Shown piece after piece: positions 10,756 through 22,720 of a DNA stretch of 64,000 nucleotides. Both the position numbers and the translations under genes were made by a program. Position 1 is the stretch's first letter; each line of letters begins with the position of its first letter. The notes under the pieces are model-generated. The model was not told where the DNA came from, did no database searches, and saw nothing but the letters and a program-made list of their open reading frames with translations. Source of the DNA: Microcyclospora pomicola (Eukaryota; Ascomycota; Dothideomycetes; Capnodiales); the NCBI GenBank assembly GCA_002786065.1, contig NHNY01000005.1, positions 310,001 to 374,000 of the forward strand. Reading direction: 5' to 3'.

Positions 10756-13354
10756 AACGAGGGTGGGTGGGTTGAAGAGGCAAAGAAAGACTGTGGTGAA
10801 TACATCAAACGTGTGCGACCCCAAGATCGCAGGACATTGGTGACGATTATGTATAGATCGACCTGGGCGCGTAGGGCTCGTGAAGAATGCCGTCTCTCGC
10901 AAATCTGGCAACGACAAAGAAAAGAACGGCGGGCGGGCAGGCAGGCAGGCGACTGGCCAGACGGACGAGGTGCAACGAGGCAAGCCTACAAGAGGTAGAA
11001 TGAGAGAAAAGAACAAGCGCCACCAGAACGATTATAGAAGCGAATGCATCGTGCCGTCATGCACCCTCGAATTTGTTTTGAGTCTTGACAAGAATGAAGT
11101 GGAAAGAGATGCCAGGAAAGAGTCGAATGGGTAGGTATGAAACTCGGACATGTACCCAGAAGGCATTGTGCATCCAGGGTCAGCTGCACCTCCTGCAGTG
11201 GACTGCATGTCGATGCCGGTCTAATGCACGCTTCGCAGCTGTAAATGAGACCAAGGCGAACGTCGGAGCAGAAGGGAATTAGATGGGAGCGATGGCGCCC
11301 ACGATGCAGACACCGTCGAGGCCGATAGCGTGCGATTGCTCGCCCACGAAGCAGTTCTCCCTGCATGCATCTACCGCACCTAATGTATGCGGACGATGTT
11401 GTCGGGAAGAGACTGAAGTTGGCGAGGCTCGGGAGTGGTAAGCCGGAGAGAAGAGGCCCTTATGTAATCTCGAATGTCGCAAGAATTGCAGCTGAAATGT
11501 CCCGACGGCGCGAATTAGCTCGAACCAGCCGCCCAGACTGCCTGGGGGGTTTCACTCGCACCGCACCAGTCTAGCCGCCGGACACCTCACTCGGCGGGCC
11601 ATGTCCAGCAGCGCGGCGGGAGATGAGATGCAGACCTCGGGGCGAGGACGGTATGCATGTCAGATGTGCTGCTCGAGCGAGACCTCGATGTATCGTGTGA
11701 GCCCCGCTGACGTTCTCCCTGCGGCAGACTCAAGTGCCGAGACCATGGCAGACGAATGAATGCTGATGTCAATGCCTGTTAGGCGATACCGAGCGTGTAA
11801 TCAGAAAACGTCGGCTAATGCAGAGGAAGGCCGTTCACGCGATCTAGGTGATATAGATGCGCTGGAATCGTGATCTTGAGAACCTTGACAGAGCGCCGGT
11901 CATGGCATGTCCACGCAGAACATGATTGTTCTGGTTAGCCTAGGCTATGTCTTCCGCCTAACATTGGTAGCCAGAGCCCGGCAGACGGTCGCTTTGCCCA
12001 AGCCTGTTTCACGCGCAGCAACTAAGCGAACGCATGGGCGTTACGCTGCGTCAAGCTATTTTCGGGCTGCCCAGCTTCACAATCTTCAGACGCATCTCCA
12101 AGGAGTGGCCGCCGTTCACTCATCCATCCGGCCCGCCATTCATTATCACCCGTGGAATCGCATCCGCGTTATCAAACGGCTTGCTGTCATCTTACGCTCA
12201 AGAGATGTTTCCGCATGCTCATCTCGTGCCAAGACCGGTGTCGAAAATGGTGCACGGTAAGGTATGTTGCGATGCTGACATTTTTGACAAAATCTGCTAC
12301 GATTCATCTCAGCGTGAATGAGCAGCATTCGCTTGTCGTTTCACCATGACTGTCGCTGGCTTCTGGTACCACTGAGGGCGAAGACGCTTGACCGAACGAT
12401 CGACCGACCTCTCTAAAACCAGCAGGACTGTCCTCTGCCACTTTGGTACTGGAATGACCCTCACGCTCAACATTTAGGACTCATTCATGAAAGACTTCAC
12501 GAGCTATGTTACCTTTCCGGGAGTTTACTTGACTGCGCCCATGAGATGGACCAGCTAGAATGGATACCCCAGACATTTCTCGAGACCGACATACGTTGAG
12601 CCGTCACAAGGAAAAGACCTTCACATCTGCATCTTAGGTACCACTCAGCATTTTCGGTCCGATGCATCACAAGCTATGCACACCTACACCACGATCTGGA
12701 TGCCCCGCTGAATTGTATTGCCCGGCTGATCTTCAGAATCTTGTCTGGAGGGGGTGATGTGGTGTTGTGAAAGAGGACATCTCATGAGGGATGAACTAGA
12801 ACGGCTTGTCCCGTTGGGCGGCTTATGTCCACCATCTCGTCCACCAGCTTTCTTTCGTTCATTCTTTCATCTCCGGTCATTATTGTCGCGACCTTCTTCA
12901 CTCATCACCACCTCACGATCTGATCACCCTGCTTCGTTCGACCGCTTGTGCGCGCGCGCTCTGCCGGGGTCGTCACCAGACAAGTGGGTCTTCCACTCAT
13001 TCACTTTGATGTAGCAGATACTCATTATCGTAGACTACCTAAGTTCCCTTTGCCTGCACTTAGAACGAGATGAACGTGTAAAGCCGCTCTTCCAAAACCA
13101 TCGCGGCCTCCACCATAGTCGTTACCCTCGCGCACTCCCTCGCACCACAAGGAGCACGAACGTCAATCACGAGATCAGCCACTTCTTACTTCAGTCACGA
13201 CCATTGGTGACCAAGGCCGCGTCTGCACGGCATTTCATGCGGAGCCAGTAGGTATGCGTGCGAAGTCGTGGCGTTCCTCGTGCTAGTTCCCAGCGTACTT
13301 GGCTGGTCAACACCAATTCACGCACCTCCGCTTCTCCCTCTTTCGTCAACCTAG
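10756..13354. other. Long intergenic region before set2
   Basis: About 2.6 kb between the divergent start codons of the AT-hook-like gene and set2. Only short overlapping frames without family motifs occur. I see no tRNA, transposon or repeat. The final 300 bases are pyrimidine-rich and probably the set2 leader. An unrecognised small or multi-exon gene cannot be excluded. Confidence 0.4.
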
Positions 13355-16345
13355 ATGCACGCCCAAATGGCGCATCACGCCTCACACTCGAAATCGGCCA
13401 AGCAAGAGAGCCTCGAGTCGCTACGAGACATGAAACTGAAAGAGGAGGATGATGGAATTGCGGACATGGACAACATTGATGTACATCGATCTTCAAAGGG
13501 GCAGCAATTCTCCGCTTCCTCGATGAACGGCACCAAGGCCCACAATGACATAAAGATGGGTTCTACGTCACCAGGAAAGGTGGATGAAGGGAGGGAATCT
13601 CCAGCGAACATGTCGGACAAGGAAGAGGTCGTTGGCGGTGATGTGACATTAAAATTGGAGCCTGGCAGACCCGCGAAGCTGTCAAGAACAACATCGCGCA
13701 AGATCGAGCGGCGAGCACCACCGTTATTCGCCGATTATGCCGACTCGACTGCCGAGGCATGTTCTTCTTTTTCTATCCTGAAAGAATGTACCTACGCCAA
13801 CAGATATTTGGGCATCACAGAGGCTGCGCTGGAGTGCGATTGCGCAGAGGAGTGGGGTAAGTTAGATTCCCAAGCACGCACTTTTGGGATGTTGCTCTGA
13901 CATATGTATGACATAGATGCCTCTACGCATACCAACGCAGCATGTGGTGAGGACTCCGACTGTATCAATCGCGCCACCAAAATGGAATGTGTTGGAGACT
14001 GTGGATGCGGAGGCGAATGCCAGAATCGTCGATTCCAACAAAAGCGCTACGCCAAGGTCTCGGTCATCAAAACTGAGAAAAAGGGCTTTGGTCTGCGTAC
14101 TGACACAGATTTGGCACCCAACGATTTCATTTTCGAGTATATTGGAGAGGTCATTGGTGAGCATGTGTTCCGTCGCCGGATGCAGCAATATGACGAGGAG
14201 GGCATCAAGCACTTCTATTTCATGTCCCTCAGCAGTGGTGAATTCGTGGATGCAACCAAGCGAGGCAACCTCGGACGATTCTGTAACCACTCCTGCAATC
14301 CTAATTGCTACGTGGACAAATGGGTCGTGGATGACAAGCTGCGAATGGGCATATTTGCGGAGCGCCAAATAAAGGCTGGAGAGGAGCTCGTGTTCAACTA
14401 CAACGTTGATCGATATGGGGCCGATCCACAACCTTGCTACTGTGGTGAACCCAACTGTAGTGGCTACATCGGCGGCAGGACACAGACCGAGCGTGCGACG
14501 AAGCTATCGCATGCCATCATTGAGGCTTTGGGTATTGATGACGCCGACTCCTGGGATACTGCTGTCGCGAAGAAGCCCCGGAAGAAGAAGCAGGGTGAAG
14601 ATGATGAGGAATACGTCAACAATGTCGTGCCTAGGGGACTCGATGAAGATGGCGTCAAAAACGTCATGTCGGCGCTCATGCAATGCAAAGAGAAGTGGAT
14701 CGCGGTGAAATTGTTGTCCAGAATCCAACGAGCGGAAGATGAGAGGGTGCGCAACTGTGTGGTCCAGTTCCATGGCTACCGCATCATGAAGACGGTCCTG
14801 TCGAACTTCTCGGACGATGTCAACATCTGTCTGCAAGTCCTGGAAATTCTAGATATGATGCCTCGACTCACACGAAACAAGGTCCAGGACTCGAAGATCG
14901 AGGAAGCGGTGGAGCCTCTGGCGACGAGCGAGGATGAGCGTGTGGCCATGCGAGCCGCAGCTCTCATGAGTGCTTGGAAGCAGCTCGAAGTTGGATATCG
15001 CATCCCACGCATGAAGCGTGACCCTAACGCTACCAAGATCGAGCGCGCGGAGCGCCGTGATGTTGACGAGAGGCGAAGACGATCGAAATCGCGCACAAAA
15101 TCTCCAGAACGTCTGAATGCGCCGACTGGCCCACGAGGGGCCACGTCAGGGAGAGGTGGCGGCTTTCGACCTCCCCCTCGATTCCGACCCCCTCCACCAC
15201 CTCAAAGCGCTCTGCCATCTGGTTGGTTTGAAGCAAAAGCCTCGAGCGGAACTGTCTATTACTACAACAACGCAGGAGCGACAACATGGCAAAGACCAAC
15301 CATTGCAGCGATAGGAGCCCCTCCCCCGCCACCGCCCAAAGCCATATCTGACCAGCAAATGCTCCAAGATCTAATTAAAAACATTGTCGAGTCGAAGAAG
15401 GAAGGACCGAAAGCAAACTCGCTCACACCAACCCCAGCAGATACCCCCAAGAAAGAGCGGAAGGAGGACAAATGGAAATCTTACCCCTTGGACAAGCAAA
15501 AGAAGCTTTACGAGGGAGCGATACAACCACACCTGATGCACGTTGTGGGAAAGTACAAGCACAAATTGGCAAAGGACGATCTTAAGCGGTGGGCGAAAGA
15601 GTTGGCCAAGAAAATGGTCGATGGTGACTTCAAGAAAGGCCGTGTCACTGATCCGACCCGCATCAGCGATAAGCAAGCCAAAAACATCAAGAAACACGCG
15701 CAAGAATTCTTCGAGAAGGCTGTCAAGAAAAAGACCGACGCTGATAAGCGTAAGGCTGACAAGAAGGTCGGTCAAGAGCAAGGCGTCGACAGTACACCTG
15801 CTGGATCTGAAGCTGAAGCTGCAGCTGCTCTCAGCCCGGCTGATCAAGATCGACTCGAAGTCACAATGTCTGATAACGAAGCTGACGAGCCGGACGCTAC
15901 TCCAGCCGAGTCTACTGGCAGCCTATCTGTGACCAAGCGGCGGCTATCAGACGGTACGACAGACGATTCGGGCTTCAAGCGGCAGCGTACCGAGTCCGAA
16001 GACGCCGAAGCTCGAACAGCTCCGCCGCCAACCCCGCCGCCTCCATCGGTCCCTGCGGACCTGGAGATGGCGTCAAGCGAAGACGTGTCGGGATCTTTCA
16101 CCCATGAGGCCATCACGGCGGTGTATAACGCAACCTTCTCCAGTAGTCAAGCACACACGGATGCGCACGCGGATGATGCTGAGGATTATACTGTGTCCGT
16201 CAAGCATCAACAGAACGTTCAGATTGCAACACCTCCCACCACTGGATCGCCGGATATCGAAGTCAGTGAAAGATCGAAGTTGCGCGCAGATTTTGCTGGC
16301 ATCAATCCAGAGCGTATGCGGCTGATGGAGAGTGCGAGCGAGTGA
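13355..16345 (+). CDS. set2: Histone H3 lysine-36 methyltransferase Set2
   Basis: Two exons (13355-13856, 13917-16345) with a 60-nt intron give 976 residues. The order of domains is AWS (about 160-210, Cys-rich: ECDCAEEW, DCGCGGECQNR), SET (about 212-330, with KGFGLRTDTDL, FEYIGEVIGE, GRFCNHSCNPNC at 288-298 and ELVFNYNVDRYG), post-SET (CYCGEPNCSG), a helical middle domain, a WW domain (about 600-629, LPSGWFEAKASSG and TTWQRP), and a C-terminal SRI domain (about 695-790, QKKLYEGAIQPHL, KKHAQEFFEK). This is the full Set2 architecture. It methylates H3K36 during transcription elongation, with the SRI domain binding the phosphorylated RNA polymerase II tail. A second in-frame ATG at 13367 has a similar context and could be the true start. 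The last 150 residues are disordered and acidic. Confidence 0.95.
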
Positions 16346-16642
16346 ACAAAGCTGGATGTCCTCACTAAAGGTCAGATGAGCGATGTGGCGTGCAAACAAG
16401 CTACGTGCTTGGATCGGTTTTAAGGGTTCGAAATGAAGGAATGCTCATCCCCCTTGGAGCCAGCATTATTCTTGTACCATAAACTGTCATGTTTCGGTCG
16501 TCGGCTGCGAACTGTACTTCTATAGCATGCTGTGCAGTAGAATAGCCGTGTCCCGTTTGGACCTTCTCATCATCATCAATCCCATGAACACCTTGTCAGA
16601 CGGTTGATGCAGCCCACATACTTTCTCTCACGACAACCTTGC

Positions 16643-17206
16643 TCAGTCCCCAAACAGATCCTGGCCCCCGTTCCGACTCACTCCCCGTGCATCCCATGAG
16701 CTCCAACCACGCACCCGCCAGCTCTCCCCCTCGCCGCCCACCCATCCTCCAACCGCGGCCAGCAACGCACTCGCCTCCGCTCCCGGCACTCGAATCCACA
16801 CCTGCGCACCGACCAACCGCAGAACATCAAACGCCATCGCGCTGCCATGCAGACCCAGAAACTGCGCGAGTGCCGCCCTCAGATGCAGATGCGCCGTTAT
16901 GGCATCGAGCGGTTCCCGCCCCGGGATCGCGGTGGCGCTGGGTTGGTTCTGCGTCGCCCGCAAATGGCGTGGGTCTGTCAGGTGCTCAAGGTGGACGTAG
17001 CACCATCGCGCCTCGCGGATGGTGAACTGCGTCAGGACATTGGGCTTGCTGGCGCGTTTGCGCATTTTCTTGGAGTTCTGTGGGCCGTCTGCTGGTTTTA
17101 CGGCTGCGGCTGGATTGGTAGTGCTATCATCCTGATCGAGTGGAGATGGTAAAGTCCGTGACGTGAGACCTGGAATTTCCTTCTTGCTCAGTAATCGTGT
17201 GTTCAT
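16643..17206 (-). CDS. Ribonuclease P/MRP subunit Pop8-like protein
   Basis: A single-exon 187-residue protein that converges on set2 with about 300 bases between stops. Residues 1-55 are basic and disordered. The core starts at QFTIREARWCYVHLEHLT, continues with DAITAHLHLRAALAQFLGLHG and AFDVLRLVGAQVWIRVP, and ends with ALLAAVGGWV and a WRVRGWSSWD tail. This pattern of a beta strand with x-Y-x-H-L, a helix ending in FLGL-G, and a W-IRVP strand resembles the Pop8 domain family known from fungal RNase P and RNase MRP, which process tRNA and rRNA precursors. The match is from memory of the family pattern, and sequence conservation in this family is weak, so the call is tentative. Confidence 0.62.
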   Translation of the reverse strand: MNTRLLSKKEIPGLTSRTLPSPLDQDDSTTNPAAAVKPADGPQNSKKMRKRASKPNVLTQFTIREARWCYVHLEHLTDPRHLRATQNQPSATAIPGREPLDAITAHLHLRAALAQFLGLHGSAMAFDVLRLVGAQVWIRVPGAEASALLAAVGGWVGGEGESWRVRGWSSWDARGVSRNGGQDLFGD

Positions 17207-18319
17207 ATTCGAGGTCCGCCGAGATACTGCATCGGAGTTTCCATGAGATGCGCGAGTATATGCAGGCCGGCTGAACTAAATTAGAGCAGGGCTGGGTATT
17301 CCATCGCGTGGTGCAAAACGTGTGATTGGCGAGAAATGGCAGCCCGGCTTGGGCCGTCGCGTGAGCCCAGCGTGGCTTTCAACTTCACTTCGTCCCAAGG
17401 CGGTGTTAATGAGAGCAATGCTTGCGTGCGAAGTCGCGAAACTCGCCATTGGACACCTTTCAACGATCGCTATTGAGGATGTTGTGAAGACTACAACATG
17501 CTATGTCTTTTCAGCTTGCGCTGACTGCTGATCGACGCACTCTGCACCCCACCACGAGCCCAACCTAGTCTCTATGAATCGCCCTCCTTGCCTTTGGGTT
17601 TCAACTTGCATGTGTGCAGACATCTGGACCACTTCATCTGAGAAAGGCATATATCCAGCCAGAAGCGTAAGTCCTCTGCTGTAACATGTGGACATCCCAC
17701 TGAGCTTTACTCGTCACAGCTTCAGTTCCTTGTGTACAACATGCTGCATGCCCTATACATAAAGCTTGAACTTCAGCTAAACTGTGGCAGTATCGCGTCC
17801 TCGCCATCAGTCTTCTTATGCCAGTATTATACTTTCTTCTTCTGTCGCTCAATATTACAATCTTGGGGCTGTGATTGCTCTACATCCCACATATGAGTGA
17901 ATTCACCACTTCCGCATTAGGCACCCCACCGCCGATCACACTGCTGGTGGCCAATGAGAAGAAAAGATCACGACGCACAGGCTCCACAATCGTCGCTAGT
18001 CTGCTTTCCAGACGTGTGAGGTTCACGCGAGATATTTCCATATCTATCTTGCTCCCCCCACTTCTTCGTCCTTTCCATTTCTCTTCTTCCAAACTTCACT
18101 TTCATTCGTTCCCTTACCCAACACTTTAATTCACAACCACCAATTACCACAGCGCCCAGTAGGGGCCATCTACAGTAAGCATCAGACAACTTCTCTTTTG
18201 GCAGTGACGGCGGCGGCAGTGGCAGCAGAATAGTGACAGTGTTCTTTGTGTTTCTCACTGCTCAACGCTTACCAACAGTGAAAGTCCTTACATTTCCAGC
18301 GTTCTCACAGTTCAGCACG
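17207..18319. other. Intergenic region between divergent genes
   Basis: About 1.1 kb containing the promoters of the Pop8-like gene and of the unknown gene at 18320. The part from 18050 to 18170 is very pyrimidine-rich (runs of TTC, CTT), typical of a fungal leader. No gene is supported. Confidence 0.4.
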
Positions 18320-19678
18320 ATGTCTTACGTCGTCACTAACCCCGATGACAATACCTTCGGCGGCTCCAACTTTGATGCCACTTTCGACACTGCCGCGTAT
18401 GAGGCCACGGACGCGGAGTTTGACACGTGCACTGCCGAACCCCCTGAGTCCGACGCTGGTAGCGCTCACACTACCAGCGCTGGTCTTCCGGACGTTGACA
18501 CAAGCCGCATCGGCGTCACCGAGCTGGTTACCAAAACGATGGAGCAGGCTGCAAAGCTTGCTACCGAGCAGATGACGGCCACCCTTAAGGCCTTCATGCA
18601 GAAGAACGCTACTGTTGACGTTATCGGCCTCCGCTCTCAGATCCAGGGTAAGCAAAGCTTACACAGCCACCAAAGGTTGATCTCTGCTTACTTTGGAACA
18701 GCCAACGCAATCGTTCTCCTTCCAATGCTTAAGCCCGGCGAAAACGGGGCTAAGAACGACATCTCTCGCAAGGCCATCGTCCCCGAGGTCATTGTGGAGT
18801 CTGTCGCCCCAGCCCCTGGCTGTACAAGCGTCGTCCAGGGTTCGATCGTCTACCTGAGCTTGAGTGGATATCAGACGCAGCTTATCAAAGGCGCGACGGC
18901 CAGCAGCTTTATCGATGCCCTCGTGGATCTTCTTGAGGTGACCATGCAGCTGTTGGCTCACATGCCCAAGGTTAACAAGACTGTCGAGCTGGCAGATACC
19001 AGTCCTACCGTGCAGGAGTATAAGATGGCAGGTGGTGCATCGTACTACTTTGAGCATCCCTTCGACTATCCTTTCGTCCCAGGCGACACGATCTGGTGGG
19101 GTCCGGCGCCCCCCATGCTGGGAGATCTGATGCCACCAAAGAAGAACGTTATGGACAGGCTGACACCTCGCTTCTACCATAACTTCGGATCAGACCCCGC
19201 TTCCCTCGTTCATACACATTTCCAGGGCGAAGTGATGACCGCTTCCACCCTCCCCGTGCGCAACAGCCGCTACCAGGCTGACTATCAGCGCTCGCCTACT
19301 CCCCAGGCCCCGAAGCGTGCTCACAAAACTTTTGTCTACGCTGATACCCGCCTCAATCACGCACCCGTTGACACGATGCCTGGTACAAATGCAAGTCAGA
19401 AGGTCCACCCCATCAGAGGCACTCAGAGTGCGGCTGCCACGACCATAGCTCCAGCTGCCGAAGCAACCAACAGCGCCAACGACATCCACGCCAACCACGT
19501 CCAGCGTATACGGGAGGAGAACTTGGCCATGGGCAGGCACTTTGACCATTCGCTTCGGACCATGATGCAGGCGGGTCCCATCGACGGCCTCAATGGTGCT
19601 CTTCCTCAGCCCCGCGGCCCAAACGTCTACGCTGGTTACCGGCCCCAGAACTATTCGGCCAGGCGCGGATACTACTAG
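18320..19678 (+). CDS. Hypothetical protein, no family recognised
   Basis: Two exons (18320-18647, 18702-19678) with a 54-nt intron (GTAAGC donor, AACAG acceptor) give 434 residues. The intron is a multiple of three and stop-free, so intron retention would give an 18-residue insert. The start chosen is MSYVVTNPDD; an upstream in-frame ATG at 18233 is probably leader. The N-terminal 70 residues are acidic and Thr/Ala/Asp rich. A middle folded-looking part contains VIVESVAPAPGC, GSIVYLSLSGYQTQL and FIDALVDLLEVTMQLLAHMP. The C-terminus is disordered, ending in a Tyr/Arg/Gly tail (NYSARRGYY). There is no signal peptide or membrane segment. Even base composition and smooth codon use suggest a real gene. 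I do not recognise it and give no function. Confidence 0.65.
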   Translation: MSYVVTNPDDNTFGGSNFDATFDTAAYEATDAEFDTCTAEPPESDAGSAHTTSAGLPDVDTSRIGVTELVTKTMEQAAKLATEQMTATLKAFMQKNATVDVIGLRSQIQGKQSLHSHQRLISAYFGTANAIVLLPMLKPGENGAKNDISRKAIVPEVIVESVAPAPGCTSVVQGSIVYLSLSGYQTQLIKGATASSFIDALVDLLEVTMQLLAHMPKVNKTVELADTSPTVQEYKMAGGASYYFEHPFDYPFVPGDTIWWGPAPPMLGDLMPPKKNVMDRLTPRFYHNFGSDPASLVHTHFQGEVMTASTLPVRNSRYQADYQRSPTPQAPKRAHKTFVYADTRLNHAPVDTMPGTNASQKVHPIRGTQSAAATTIAPAAEATNSANDIHANHVQRIREENLAMGRHFDHSLRTMMQAGPIDGLNGALPQPRGPNVYAGYRPQNYSARRGYY

Positions 19679-20413
19679 AGATGTCTCAGCCTCTCCTACA
19701 CGATTGCTTAATTCACGTCGCATCTGGTAATTCTCGCTCGCTCGCCTTCGCGGATTTGCAGTCTGGATATGCTCGACCTGGGCAGATCTTGTGCTATGGT
19801 CAGGGCATGCACGTTCGAAGGCAGTGTTTACTTACCTTGATTCTGACGCGTGCACACTTCAGCGAACAGATCAATGTCTGTTCTCTCAACGTATACCATC
19901 ACGACCTTGACGAAAACGATCAGAAAAATGAATTAGGGTTTCGAAGACGTAATGCAGGCATGGGAGGACATTAATGCGAAACAAGGATGTTTCTGCGCTC
20001 CGCTGTTGTGCTCACACTCTCTTATGTTGAACCTGGAGGACTCAGGGTAATTTTCTTGTTGTACTATTATGAACCCAAAATCGGAAAAGGCTATCAGTGC
20101 CACCAAACTTGTTCCTTCCACTTCCTGTGACTTGTGAGTTTTGAATGTCTGCGGAGCTGTTGTCTTTACAATGATGTTCCACCCGTTGAATGTGGGACCA
20201 GCGATATGCTATCTGTGTCATGAACATGACATCGTTTTACCATTTTTATTTGGTCTCACCATGTAGTAGATAGGGTGGTGATGATGATGATGATGATGGA
20301 TATGCTGTTACGCATTGGACCGCTTTCACGTGGAAACCGTCGTCCATCCCGCCTGGCTTTCCCGCGCACCACCTCACGACCTACAGCTGTCCAGATTGCC
20401 AAAACACAGCCCA
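19679..20413. other. Intergenic region with short GAT repeat before cog1
   Basis: About 735 bases with no supported gene. It is AT-richer than its neighbours around 19900-20250. A trinucleotide GAT run lies at 20280-20299, just inside the cog1 leader. Confidence 0.4.
20280..20299 (+). repeat. GAT trinucleotide microsatellite
   Basis: Six to seven perfect GAT units directly upstream of cog1. A length polymorphism here would change only the leader, not the protein, with the start at 20414. Confidence 0.9.
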
Positions 20414-22720
20414 ATGGCAACAACGCAGACGCTCGACCCTCGGAGCTTCAAAACCTGGGAGGATGCATTCCAACACCCAATCCCCATTGTGCGCAAGCTG
20501 GAACAGCAGCTGCGCACTAACATCGATGAGAACCGCCAAAAGCTGCGCTCCCTCGTGGGGGCCAGCTACCGTGATCTGCTGGGGACCGCAGAGAGGATCA
20601 TCGAGATGGATGAGCAGATCCAGACTACGGAAACATACCTTGGCGGCATAGGCAGAAGGTGTAATGCGGACGCGGTCGCGAACGTGAGCGGCAATTACGA
20701 GAAGATGAGGAAATCGAGGGATGGATTCGGACGGGAAAAGGCTGGAACCATCGCGCAGACCAAAGTCTTACACAACGCCTTGACAGTGGCATCGCGAACG
20801 ATCAAGAATGGAGGAGACGCGCTGTTGGCGGCGAAATTGTGGGTGCTGGCGAGACTACTAGGCAAGAGCATCTCGGAAAGCGACAACCCGCCGGCTGTGC
20901 TCGAGGACTGCCGACGGAAGGTGGTGATGCTCCGCAAGAGTCTGCTTTCGTATATTGATCGCACCGTCGTCAAGACGGGGTCAGATAAGGCAACTTTGGC
21001 GAACGCCTTGTGCGCCTACGCCCTGGTCACGAATTCGACCCCCAAAGATGTTCTCCGACATTTCCTCCAGACGAGATACGAGCAGTTGGACCCGGAAGTC
21101 AAGGTGCCGTCCGAAGCTGAGGTCTTGCAAATGCTCGAACTGTTCAGCCAGACGCTGTCGGACACCCGCAGCTTGTTCCCGAAGCTCTTTACGGAGGGCA
21201 TGGCGCAGCTCGAGAATACACCGCTTCTGAAGGATCAGCAAGTATCGAAGCTGTCAGCACTCAATCTTGATGTGTATGGCATCTGGATCGCGGAAGATAT
21301 TCGTGCTTTCACGCCTTGGGTTCGCCACGATCAGCTCATCACCAGCGAGGTTGGTGAAGGTCTAGCTGCTTGGGCAAAGCAGGCTCAGCAAAGTCTCCTA
21401 CAGGCTGTGCAAGGATGTGTAGGAGACGAGACCGATGCCGTGGTTGTCCTAGGGATCCGGAAGAGCGTTCTGTCACGTTACATCACGCTTGGCAGCAAAA
21501 TGCCGAGCAATACTCATCTACAAGGCATTCACGAGCTGCGCAAAGCATTTCTCGACAGGCTTGTTGCGCTGGCTGGCACAACTGCTGCAGACGTCGAGCT
21601 TGACCTCAGTAAACGTCATCGAGAAGAGGCTACCTCGGAGCAAAGTGGCTGGGATCTTGCAACAAAGGACTTCGACCTTAGCAATGGGGCATTGTCCTTT
21701 CGATCATCACTACTTCGCGAGCGTCATGGGCGAGACGAGTCCATCAAGGACATATGCGAGAAGTTAAATCAATGGGTCAGTTCGCTGGATGGGCTCTGGG
21801 GTGTTGCGGATCAGATGCGGTCCACACGATGGGAGGACGACTTGGACTTTGAGCTTGACGACCTATCTGACGGCGAGCTACGGACTGTGCTCAGCAAGCA
21901 GGATCCCGATCAGCTACAGTCCAGTCTACGCGGTGCTACGGCGACGTCGTTACGAGAATTGTACTTGAAAATTGAGCAGTCCACGCAAGATTCAGTCCTT
22001 CCATCTGTTAACCTCCGAGTACTGCGGGAGATCGATCAGCGGAGACGGAAGCTTGCCGATCGAGCTGGTGGTCTTGAGCGAGAGCTCCACACGACGAAGA
22101 CGATATCTGAACTACACTCAAAACTGGCGGAAACTGTCATTGAGCTTCCACTCCAACAGTATTTGCTCTCTCTGCAGAAACAAAGCAGGACTCCAACGGA
22201 GCTATGGGACGGCACGCCGCCATTGCCCGTGCAGCCCACACCCAAGACCTACAAGTTTCTGGCCTCGTTGCATCGCGCCATGTCGAATGCCGGCACCGAC
22301 CTGTGGAGTTCCGAAGCCGTGTCTGTGTTGAAGTCGACGATATCGCGTGATTTAGTAGAGTCTATCGAAAAGGCCGCAACCTCCGTCGAGACTCCCGCGG
22401 AAGTCGAAGCGACTAATGGCCATAGTGAAGAGGATGCGAGTACAGAAGAGAATGCAGCTGCAGAAACGGAAGCACCTACGGCTGAGAAGGATGATGAATC
22501 TAGCACGCGACAAGTGCAGACGCTGTTCGACGTGCTGTACCTGCATAGCCTGCTTTCTTCCTCCGCTAATGGCAGTGACTTTGAGTCCGCCATCGAGAGT
22601 CTGAAGCAACGAGCGGCTGTCGACGAGACGTCTTACGAGCGCATGCGCAAGAGCGCCCACGAGTACCGCAAGCGGACATACCTTTTGTTCGGGCTGCTGG
22701 CAGCACACTCGCGGACGTGA
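20414..22720 (+). CDS. cog1: Conserved oligomeric Golgi complex subunit 1
   Basis: A single-exon 768-residue protein starting at MATTQTLDPR; an upstream frame to 20315 lacks conserved residues. The N-terminus carries the Vps51/Cog1-type segment: SFKTWEDAFQHPIPIVRKLE, LRTNIDENRQKLRSLVGASY, RDLLGTAERIIEMDEQIQ, a heptad-like helical region that mediates assembly. The rest is alpha-helical, with an acidic Glu/Ala insert at about 690-730 and the end YERMRKSAHEYRKRTYLLFGLLA. COG is a tethering complex for retrograde vesicles within the Golgi; Cog1 belongs to lobe A. No introns are seen. The identification rests on the N-terminal motif and overall length. Confidence 0.88.
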   Translation: MATTQTLDPRSFKTWEDAFQHPIPIVRKLEQQLRTNIDENRQKLRSLVGASYRDLLGTAERIIEMDEQIQTTETYLGGIGRRCNADAVANVSGNYEKMRKSRDGFGREKAGTIAQTKVLHNALTVASRTIKNGGDALLAAKLWVLARLLGKSISESDNPPAVLEDCRRKVVMLRKSLLSYIDRTVVKTGSDKATLANALCAYALVTNSTPKDVLRHFLQTRYEQLDPEVKVPSEAEVLQMLELFSQTLSDTRSLFPKLFTEGMAQLENTPLLKDQQVSKLSALNLDVYGIWIAEDIRAFTPWVRHDQLITSEVGEGLAAWAKQAQQSLLQAVQGCVGDETDAVVVLGIRKSVLSRYITLGSKMPSNTHLQGIHELRKAFLDRLVALAGTTAADVELDLSKRHREEATSEQSGWDLATKDFDLSNGALSFRSSLLRERHGRDESIKDICEKLNQWVSSLDGLWGVADQMRSTRWEDDLDFELDDLSDGELRTVLSKQDPDQLQSSLRGATATSLRELYLKIEQSTQDSVLPSVNLRVLREIDQRRRKLADRAGGLERELHTTKTISELHSKLAETVIELPLQQYLLSLQKQSRTPTELWDGTPPLPVQPTPKTYKFLASLHRAMSNAGTDLWSSEAVSVLKSTISRDLVESIEKAATSVETPAEVEATNGHSEEDASTEENAAAETEAPTAEKDDESSTRQVQTLFDVLYLHSLLSSSANGSDFESAIESLKQRAAVDETSYERMRKSAHEYRKRTYLLFGLLAAHSRT

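Noticed and set aside
10986-11366. 126-residue minus-strand frame upstream of the AT-hook-like gene
   Set aside because: Overlaps plus-strand frames of equal quality; Cys/Arg/His rich without zinc-finger spacing.
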